Shown: positions 57,335-64,000 of the stretch, piece by piece
Layout: every line of letters starts with the position of its first letter
Numbering within the stretch: the stretch's first letter is position 1
NCBI GenBank assembly: GCA_002717145.1
Contig: PBCP01000072.1
Span: 1 to 64,000, forward strand
Reading direction: 5' to 3'
From: Planctomycetaceae bacterium
Lineage (GTDB): Bacteria; Planctomycetota; Planctomycetia; Pirellulales; Pirellulaceae
Length of the DNA: 64,000 bases
Notes under the pieces: model-generated
Seen by the model: only the letters and a program-made list of their open reading frames with translations
Told to the model about the DNA's origin: nothing
The model's database searches: none
Position numbers and translations under genes: made by a program

Positions 57335-59818
57335 GTGGCTCAATCTAAGTATCCGCTTGCGATTTTCGCTCTTCTAATCTGGGTTGCCTTGCCAGCCATT
57401 TCAACCGCGGCAGACTATCCTCTCAAGCCAGTCCCGTTTAATGAAGTGAAAATGACAAGTAACTTCTGGCGCCCACGCCTAGAGACCCAACGCAAGACGC
57501 TAGTGCCTTTTGCCTTTGAACGCACGCAACCGGGAGTCAAACATCTTGAAGCAGCCCGAGACTATCTCAAGGGAATTAAGCAGGCGGACCATCGTCCCCA
57601 CCGATTTATTGATTCCGACCTGTATAAAGTCATGGAAGGAGCCGCTTATCTCCTCCAACTTGAAGATGATCCTGAATTGGAAGCCACACTTGACGCATTA
57701 GCGACTCTTATCTCTGAGGCTCAACATAAAAATGGCTATCTCTATCCGTCTCATACAACGGGAGTCGGCAAGGAACGTGACATGATGGGAGACAGTCCCT
57801 ACACGTTTATCGTACATAGCCATGAACTCTATAATGTCGGCCATATGTACGAGGCTGCCATCGCCTATTTTCGAGCCACAGGAAAACGAACTCTACTGGA
57901 TGTGGCGGAGAAAAGCGCCCAGCATATCAACCGAGTGATTTTTGAAGGTGACCCGTCCTACAACAAAGGGAAACCTATTCTGCAGGCTCCGGGTCATCAG
58001 GAGATGGAAATGGCGCTCGTGCGCTTATATCGTGTTACCGGCAAACAGCTTTATCTGGACATGGCCCGTAAATTCCTTGAGATACGAGGCAAAACGTATG
58101 TGCCTGATGGTGAAGGTGTCATGGCGCCGACTTACGCACAGCAACATGCCCCTGTGATTGAACAAAAAAAGGCGGTCGGGCATGCCGTCAGGGCAACCTA
58201 TCAATATTCTGCCATGGCAGATGTAGGCACGCTAACAGGAGAGCCTGCATACAGTGAAGCTTTAGGACACATTTGGGGAAATATTACAGATACTCGAATG
58301 CACATTACAGGTGGACTAGGGGCTGTGCATGGAATTGAGGGATTTGGACCAGAGTACGAACTCCCGAACACCGACGCGTTCAATGAAACCTGTGCTGCCG
58401 TTGGTAACGTACTATTCAATTACCGTATGTTTCTGCTCCACAAGGACGCCAAATTCCTCGATGTCGCCGAAGTAGCCTTGCTCAACAATGTTCTGGCCGC
58501 CGTCAACCTGGAAGGCAATCGCTTCTTCTATGTCAATCCATTAGAGGCTGACGGAAAGTACCCTTTTAATCACGGCACCGCCGGGCGAGCTCCCTGGTTT
58601 GGCACTGCATGCTGTCCTTCAAACATGGCGAGGTTACTGCCGCAGGTGCCTGGCATGACCTATGCCCATGACGATGAAGAGCTGTTTATCACTTTTTTTG
58701 CCGAGAGCTCCACGCAAGTCGAAATGGGAGGGGTCAACGTTACAGTTAAACAAACGACTAACTATCCCAATGACGGTAACGTCGCTGTCACTTTGAATCC
58801 ATCCGAATCAACCAGCTTCCGTCTTAAGCTACGTATCCCAACCTGGACTCAGGACCAATTCGTACCTGGCAACCTCTATCGATATATAGATTCAACACCT
58901 ACTAAAGTGTCACTAAAGATTAACGGCGAGCCCATCGGGGTTCACATTGCCAAAGGATTTGTCACAATCGAGCGTCAATGGAACAAAGGCGATCTCGTGA
59001 CGTTGGAATTGCCTATGCCCGTCAGAACTACAGTCTGCCATCCGTCCGTAGATGCAAATAATGACCGCGTTTGCTTCACGCGAGGACCATTTGTACTGTG
59101 TGCTGAGGGTTTGGACAACGGAGGCGCAACGCAACGGTTCTATTTTGACCGCCTACCCAACACCAGACGAGCCGGCATTTATTCCACGCAGATAGAACAC
59201 GGTTCATTCGTTCAGACTGAGATTACCGGGCGAGCCATTACACGCTCTGGTACTACGACTCGCGCACGAGTACGTTTAACTCCCTATTACGCTTGGAATA
59301 ACCGTGGGACCAGTTCGATGACCGTATGGTTCCCACGCAAGAAGGAGATGACTGTTTTTGACCCTCACATGCTACCCAAAGAGAGTGTCTTTAGTGATTT
59401 AACAGCCTCCCATACCTCTAAACTTGATACCGTCAATGCAATCGGAGACGGCAAAGAGCCTGAATGGTCCAGCGGCAATAAAGTCCCTCGCTGGACAAGT
59501 CGAGGGCAGAACGGAAAGGACCAATGGGTCGAAGCCCGATTCCCAGCGTCGAAGGACATACGCAGCATTGGTGTATTTTGGATGCAGGATCTGTTTGACG
59601 TTAAGTTTCCTAAGCAGTGGTCCCTTGAAGTCGAGCAAAATGGGAAGTGGCACCCTTTCAACCTATATACAACGGATCGTTACGACACCCGGGCCAACCA
59701 ATTCAATGTGGTTCACCCAGCCGCGCCGCTTCGTTGCGATGCTATTCGAATCAAGATGACACCACAGGAACAAGCGGCCGTCGGCATCCTTGAAGTGCAG
59801 GTCACCTTCGAAGAGTAA
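57335..59818 (+). CDS. GH127 family glycoside hydrolase (beta-L-arabinofuranosidase-like)
   Basis: The protein has 827 residues with a signal peptide (about 1-25, ending ISTAA). Family GH127 (formerly DUF1680) is shown by VKMTSNFWRPRLETQRKT, ITGGLGA, LPNTDAFNETCAAVGN and GTACCPSNMARLL. The four zinc ligands known from the Bifidobacterium enzyme have counterparts E351, C353, C426 and C427, and E335 matches the acid/base glutamate, so activity is expected. The family cleaves beta-L-arabinofuranosides; some members take other furanoses. A C-terminal beta-sandwich (about 690-825) may bind sugar. The GTG start has GGAG 11 nt upstream. Three sulfatase genes follow at gaps of 24, 19 and 20 nt, so one operon for a sulfated glycan is likely. 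Confidence 0.92.
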   Translation: MAQSKYPLAIFALLIWVALPAISTAADYPLKPVPFNEVKMTSNFWRPRLETQRKTLVPFAFERTQPGVKHLEAARDYLKGIKQADHRPHRFIDSDLYKVMEGAAYLLQLEDDPELEATLDALATLISEAQHKNGYLYPSHTTGVGKERDMMGDSPYTFIVHSHELYNVGHMYEAAIAYFRATGKRTLLDVAEKSAQHINRVIFEGDPSYNKGKPILQAPGHQEMEMALVRLYRVTGKQLYLDMARKFLEIRGKTYVPDGEGVMAPTYAQQHAPVIEQKKAVGHAVRATYQYSAMADVGTLTGEPAYSEALGHIWGNITDTRMHITGGLGAVHGIEGFGPEYELPNTDAFNETCAAVGNVLFNYRMFLLHKDAKFLDVAEVALLNNVLAAVNLEGNRFFYVNPLEADGKYPFNHGTAGRAPWFGTACCPSNMARLLPQVPGMTYAHDDEELFITFFAESSTQVEMGGVNVTVKQTTNYPNDGNVAVTLNPSESTSFRLKLRIPTWTQDQFVPGNLYRYIDSTPTKVSLKINGEPIGVHIAKGFVTIERQWNKGDLVTLELPMPVRTTVCHPSVDANNDRVCFTRGPFVLCAEGLDNGGATQRFYFDRLPNTRRAGIYSTQIEHGSFVQTEITGRAITRSGTTTRARVRLTPYYAWNNRGTSSMTVWFPRKKEMTVFDPHMLPKESVFSDLTASHTSKLDTVNAIGDGKEPEWSSGNKVPRWTSRGQNGKDQWVEARFPASKDIRSIGVFWMQDLFDVKFPKQWSLEVEQNGKWHPFNLYTTDRYDTRANQFNVVHPAAPLRCDAIRIKMTPQEQAAVGILEVQVTFEE

Positions 59819-59842
59819 CATACTGCCAGGTCGCATACTTTC

Positions 59843-61312
59843 ATGAACAGAACATTTCTTTTCGTTGCTCTATTGCTCCACGTTCCAGGACCCTGTCATG
59901 CGACTGGCGGTACCGAGGCGGAGCAGCCCAATTTCCTTTTCATCTGTGTAGACGACCTTCGTCCGGCCCTGGGTTGCTATGGTGACCCAATCGCCATCAC
60001 GCCGCACATCGACAAGTTAGCTAAAACAGGTCGAATCTTCAATCACGCATACGCTCAACAAGCGGTTTGCGGACCATCACGGACGTCGGTCCTAACCGGC
60101 ATGTACCCCGATCAAACTCAAGTGTGGCACAATCGGCACTCGTTTCGCGAGCATCGTCCTGATACCACAACCATTCCTCAATTTCTGTCGAATCACGGAT
60201 ATCAAACAGCTGCCCTGGGAAAAATCTTCAGTGGTAATGAGCGTGAGCTGGATCCCGCATCCTGGAATGATGGTGAGGTCCTACGGGAACCACACTGGAA
60301 AACCTACTTACATCAGGACAATCAAGGCTCTGGCAAACAGTCGGCTTACGAAATACTGGACGTCCCTGACTCTTCGTATTCAGACGGCAAACTGACCGAT
60401 TCTGCAATCAGAAAGCTCAAAGCGTTCCGATCGAGTGACCGCCCATTTTTTCTTGCTGTTGGCTTTTTCAAGCCCCACTTACCGTTTAACGCGCCAAAAC
60501 AATATTGGGACTTGTATCAACGGAGTGATTTTGAGGGACTTTCAATTGTCGAAACAAACGGAACCATACCCACAATAGCCTTTCATACACATCGGGAACT
60601 TGGAGGATACAGAGGTATCCCGGAGGACGAAATACTGGCAGACGATTTAACGACAACCTTAAGGCGTGGATATTATGCATGTGTGAGTTATATCGATGCT
60701 CAAATAGGCAAGCTCCTGAGCACCTTAAAAGAGTCAGGTCTCGATAGAAATACGATCGTCGTACTTTGGGGAGACCACGGGTTTGCCCTTGGTGAGGGAG
60801 AGAGATGGTGTAAAGGCACAAATTTTGAATTGGATACCCGTGTTCCGTTAATTATAAGCGTGCCCGACATGGCTAAACCTGGACAACATACTAATTCGCT
60901 AATTGAACTAGTCGACCTCTATCCAACAATAGCGAAGCTAGCAAATATCTCACCTCCTGATGGTTTGGCTGGGATACCATTAGACGGTATTCTCCAAAAT
61001 CCGACCGCACAAATCCATCGATATGTCATCAGTCAATTCAGCCGGCCCTGGAATGCTCGCAAGCCAGAGAGCATGGGGTATTCACTAAGGACGACGTCAC
61101 ATCGTTATACCAGATGGATCGACCTTACAAACGGTACAGTCATAGCAGAAGAATTGTACGACTATGACAATCCTGAGAGTACTCGGGATGACCAACCCTA
61201 TCAGATTGAATACAACAATTTAGTCGGGGATCGAAAACACCTCCGAACCAAGAAGGCTTTGTCGCGTCAACTATCGCATGAACTAAAGTTGCAATCATCT
61301 CTTCCCAATTAA
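59843..61312 (+). CDS. Sulfatase, iduronate-2-sulfatase-like
   Basis: The protein has 489 residues and a signal peptide (about 1-20). S1 sulfatase features are VDDLRPALGCYGD with metal ligands D37-D38, the canonical formylglycine motif CGPSR (C76-R80) followed by TSVLTG, and VGFFKPHLPFNAPK, which is characteristic of the iduronate-2-sulfatase-like subgroup. LWGDHGFALGEGERWCKG carries further metal ligands. It hydrolyses a sulfate ester from a polysaccharide or its fragments in the periplasm or outside. The exact sugar is unknown. The first of three sulfatases in the GH127 operon. Confidence 0.92.
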   Translation: MNRTFLFVALLLHVPGPCHATGGTEAEQPNFLFICVDDLRPALGCYGDPIAITPHIDKLAKTGRIFNHAYAQQAVCGPSRTSVLTGMYPDQTQVWHNRHSFREHRPDTTTIPQFLSNHGYQTAALGKIFSGNERELDPASWNDGEVLREPHWKTYLHQDNQGSGKQSAYEILDVPDSSYSDGKLTDSAIRKLKAFRSSDRPFFLAVGFFKPHLPFNAPKQYWDLYQRSDFEGLSIVETNGTIPTIAFHTHRELGGYRGIPEDEILADDLTTTLRRGYYACVSYIDAQIGKLLSTLKESGLDRNTIVVLWGDHGFALGEGERWCKGTNFELDTRVPLIISVPDMAKPGQHTNSLIELVDLYPTIAKLANISPPDGLAGIPLDGILQNPTAQIHRYVISQFSRPWNARKPESMGYSLRTTSHRYTRWIDLTNGTVIAEELYDYDNPESTRDDQPYQIEYNNLVGDRKHLRTKKALSRQLSHELKLQSSLPN

Positions 61313-61331
61313 CCCCTTTCATCGACGTTAC

Positions 61332-62873
61332 ATGACGAAATTTAATTATTTACGCTGCTCGCTTCTGACCGTTTTGACGCTGACGTGCCTTCACGACTCG
61401 TCAGACGCCTCTTCGCCCAACGTACTGCTAATCGTCTCCGAGGATAACGGGCAGGAAATAGGTTGTTATGGTGATCCATTTGCTCAAACCCCAAACATCG
61501 ATCGCCTCGCAAGTGACGGCGTCTGCTTCCTAAACGCCTACGTGCCTCAATCGGGTTGCAGTCAATCACGCGCCAGTTACCTGACGGGGCTTTACCCCCA
61601 TCAACACGGACAGTTCGGGCTCGCCACCTGGGGATTCCGACTATACGACGAACACACACCCAATCTCCCTCGAATCCTGAAGGATGTCGGATACCGTACC
61701 GGTATCATTGGCAAACTTCACGTCAATCCAGCCCACGCATTTCCATTTGATTTCCAGGAAATTACAAGTGCTAACTTCCAAAGAAACAATCTCCCGGATT
61801 ACGCACTTCATGCAAAGACATTTATCAACGCAGATGACAAGCCGTTCTTTCTGAGTATCAACTACCCGGACGCTCACGACCCCTGGATCCGACAGATCAA
61901 TGGGATCCCAAAGCATCCTCTGGATGCCGACGACATTGTGCCTATGCCTTATATGGGTGTCGACTCACCGGCACTTCGCGAGCTTGTTGCGGATTATTAC
62001 AACTGCATTAGCCGACTGGATACGCTCATAGGTGAACTCTTAGAAGTCCTTGAGGAGTCGGGCAAGGCAGAAAACACGATAGTGATTTACCTTGGGGACC
62101 ATGGCGCTGACATGCTTCGTGGAAAACGAACCTGTTATGAAGGGGGGCTTAGGATTCCCATGATGATACGTTGGCCGGGGAACATCGAACCATCGCGAAG
62201 TATGGAATTTGTTTCCACGATCGACCTCATGCCTACAATCCTGGAAGCAATCAATCATGAGATTGTAGACAACCTACCTGGCAAGCCGCTACAACCTCTT
62301 TTCGATGGCAAATCGAATATGAGCTCTTCCTTCCGTGACTATTTTTTCGCGGAATACCATACACATGCAGCCGCGCCCAACTACTTTCCTCAACGTTCCG
62401 TTCGCAACGAAGACTACAAATTGATCCTGAGTTTACTGCCTAACACCGAACATCCCGATTACCTCGATACAATACGCAAATTGCACGGAGATCATGAAGG
62501 ACGCAATTCCGATCATGTTTTGAACATTCCAGAGCTATTGGCATCCTCGCCTCCGATTGTCCGCCATGCCTATGAGCTAATGCGACGGCCACCCGAAGTT
62601 CAACTTTACGACCTCCGTAAAGACCCCTACGAATTCAATAATCTTTCGGAATCATTGGATCACCAAAACATCAAGGCTGAATTGCTCGCCCATCTACATC
62701 AATGGCGAGTCGCTACTTCGGATCCCCTATTGAAACCTTCAATCCTTCGTCAGCTAACCAAAGAGGTTCAGTCTATACGGAGTAAATCCCTTGCCCGGAA
62801 ACATACCTGGCAGTATCCCAGATATTTCTTCGAGTCAGAAGCAACGCCTCCAGCAGTCCCTCAAGACAAATAG
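61332..62873 (+). CDS. Sulfatase, heparan N-sulfatase-like subgroup
   Basis: The protein has 513 residues with a signal peptide (about 1-26). Metal-site segment VSEDNGQEIGCYGD has Glu37-Asp38 in place of the usual DD. The formylglycine motif is CSQSR (C76-R80) followed by ASYLTG; Gln replaces the usual Pro or Ala. Both marks recall the N-sulfoglucosamine sulfohydrolase-like subgroup. LGDHGADMLRGKRTCYEGGLRIP contributes later metal and sulfate contacts. The substrate is likely an N- or O-sulfated sugar, which cannot be settled from sequence alone. It follows the previous sulfatase by 19 nt. Confidence 0.9.
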   Translation: MTKFNYLRCSLLTVLTLTCLHDSSDASSPNVLLIVSEDNGQEIGCYGDPFAQTPNIDRLASDGVCFLNAYVPQSGCSQSRASYLTGLYPHQHGQFGLATWGFRLYDEHTPNLPRILKDVGYRTGIIGKLHVNPAHAFPFDFQEITSANFQRNNLPDYALHAKTFINADDKPFFLSINYPDAHDPWIRQINGIPKHPLDADDIVPMPYMGVDSPALRELVADYYNCISRLDTLIGELLEVLEESGKAENTIVIYLGDHGADMLRGKRTCYEGGLRIPMMIRWPGNIEPSRSMEFVSTIDLMPTILEAINHEIVDNLPGKPLQPLFDGKSNMSSSFRDYFFAEYHTHAAAPNYFPQRSVRNEDYKLILSLLPNTEHPDYLDTIRKLHGDHEGRNSDHVLNIPELLASSPPIVRHAYELMRRPPEVQLYDLRKDPYEFNNLSESLDHQNIKAELLAHLHQWRVATSDPLLKPSILRQLTKEVQSIRSKSLARKHTWQYPRYFFESEATPPAVPQDK

Positions 62874-62893
62874 GCAATAGGAAACATGTCGCC

Positions 62894-64000
62894 ATGAATA
62901 CCTTGCGTTCCATCATGATACCTTTGTTGCTCGTCTGTCATGTTGAGGCTCAGGATCACGATCCACCTAATGTGCTCATGATTGTAGTAGATGACATGAA
63001 TGACTGGATAGGCTGTCTGGGCGGTCATCCAGATGCACACACTCCGAACATTGACCGCCTGGCCAAGCGAGGTGTTCTATTCACCAATGCGCATTGCGCG
63101 GCACCCGTGTGTAATCCTTCCCGCGTCGCAACTTTGACGGGTTTACGTCCTAGCACGACCGGAATCTACGACAATAGCGTTAAATGGCATGAAAAGCTCA
63201 CAAACGCCAACTCCATTCCTCAGCATTTCAAACAAAATGGTTATCAGGTCCTAGGCGGAGGCAAGGTATATCACCATATGCCCGGGTTTAATCGCTCCTC
63301 AGACTGGGATACCTATTTTCACCAACGATTTGACGGACACTTTCAGACACAGTTACATAAAAATCTCATAAAGCCGTCGGAATTCCAGTATCCATCCGGT
63401 TTTCCTCTTAATCAAATTGACGCTGTCCGCAATCTGGGACGGCCACCTCGTAATGCTCGCGAATTTGATTGGGGGCCACTCGACAAATCTATAGAGGAAA
63501 CAGGGGACGGGCAAATGGTGGCATGGGCCACGGAGCAATTGCAGGCCACGCAGTCAGCTCCATTTCTATTGATTGCCGGTATTTATCGGCCTCACCTTCC
63601 TTTCTACGCTCCTAAGGAATTCTTTGAACTGTTCCCGAAAGAATCGCTGAGTACCCCAGAGTTGCCTAGCGATGACAACTTAGATCTACCGCCAGCAGGC
63701 CAGGCCATGGCGAGTCAACGACGAGAGGATTTATTGCTATTAAAAAGCGAAGGTAAATATAGAGAGTTCCTTCAAGCCTATATCTCCAGTATCACGTTCG
63801 CCGATGCTTTGATTGGGAAATTACTAGATGCCTTAGAAGCAGGGCCGTCAGCGAACAATACTATAGTCATCCTATGGTCGGACCATGGTTGGCATTTTGG
63901 TGAAAAGGAACATCTCCACAAAATGACTCTTTGGGAACGTGCGACTCGAGTCCCGTTCATCGTTTCTCTACCGAAAACTCAAAGACGCGTTGCAACCTGT
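62894..64000 (+). CDS. Sulfatase, iduronate-2-sulfatase-like (partial, cut by right edge)
   Basis: An open frame of 369 codons runs to the edge without a stop. A signal peptide (about 1-20, ending HVEAQ) is followed by VVDDMNDWIGCLGG with D33-D34 and the canonical motif CNPSR (C73-R77) followed by VATLTG. IYRPHLPFYAPK and LWSDHGWHFGEKEHLHK match the iduronate-2-sulfatase/choline-sulfatase-like group. The end of the catalytic domain is outside the window. ATG 62886 lies in another frame and stops at once, so 62894 is the start. The gene is 20 nt after the previous sulfatase, as the fourth gene of the operon. Confidence 0.9.
   Translation, partial: MNTLRSIMIPLLLVCHVEAQDHDPPNVLMIVVDDMNDWIGCLGGHPDAHTPNIDRLAKRGVLFTNAHCAAPVCNPSRVATLTGLRPSTTGIYDNSVKWHEKLTNANSIPQHFKQNGYQVLGGGKVYHHMPGFNRSSDWDTYFHQRFDGHFQTQLHKNLIKPSEFQYPSGFPLNQIDAVRNLGRPPRNAREFDWGPLDKSIEETGDGQMVAWATEQLQATQSAPFLLIAGIYRPHLPFYAPKEFFELFPKESLSTPELPSDDNLDLPPAGQAMASQRREDLLLLKSEGKYREFLQAYISSITFADALIGKLLDALEAGPSANNTIVILWSDHGWHFGEKEHLHKMTLWERATRVPFIVSLPKTQRRVATC

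Noticed and set aside
61342-61659. A 105-codon minus-strand frame in the second sulfatase gene
   Set aside because: It overlaps the conserved metal-site and formylglycine region of the sulfatase and is a shadow of it.

Overview
The window looks like a chromosome segment of a planctomycete (Planctomycetota, probably Pirellulales/Planctomycetales-like). The evidence is the gene content: two PSD1-type proteins (PSCyt1 c-type haem domain plus DUF1549 and DUF1553), three DUF1501 proteins with Tat-like leaders, four sulfatases, a kinase/FGE-like fusion protein, and a giant repeat protein with a C-terminal dockerin. Shine-Dalgarno sites are sparse and GTG or TTG starts are frequent. I saw no rRNA, tRNA, CRISPR array, insertion sequence or phage gene.

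Layout. (1) 1-29927: one giant secreted or surface repeat protein that enters from the left edge. It is interrupted once by an in-frame TAA at 2628-2630, which leaves a partial upstream ORF and a 9,081-codon downstream ORF. The order is glycine-rich beta-repeats, filamentous-haemagglutinin-like beta-helix, Calx-beta-like segments, a long tandem array of a 'GDxW' module of about 100 residues, RTX-like repeats and a type I dockerin. (2) 30223-33220: a solitary DUF1501 protein and a divergent secreted beta-propeller/glycosidase-like protein sharing a promoter region with a perfect dyad. (3) 33410-38872: Ser/Thr kinase-PEGA-FGE-like-alpha/beta hydrolase fusion, then an MBOAT O-acyltransferase and an SGNH-like partner, a probable surface-polymer O-acylation operon. 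(4) 38881-40544 (minus strand): PI-PLC-like phospholipase and a secreted propeller protein. (5) 40691-52270: two PSD1-DUF1501 pairs in mirror orientation; the left pair is followed by a sulfatase-esterase fusion. (6) 52465-55265: two-subunit molybdenum hydroxylase of the isoquinoline 1-oxidoreductase type. (7) 55345-57235: a secreted zinc-protease-like protein and a MobA-like nucleotidyltransferase. (8) 57335-64000: GH127 glycosidase followed by three sulfatases of different subfamilies, the last cut by the right edge.

Taken together, regions 2, 5 and 8 read as degradation of sulfated, probably esterified polysaccharides, with sulfatases, an esterase and a GH127 enzyme working outside the cytoplasm. 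The kinase/MBOAT/SGNH cluster would instead modify the cell's own surface polymer. All functional links are inferred from gene content and spacing; no database search was possible.
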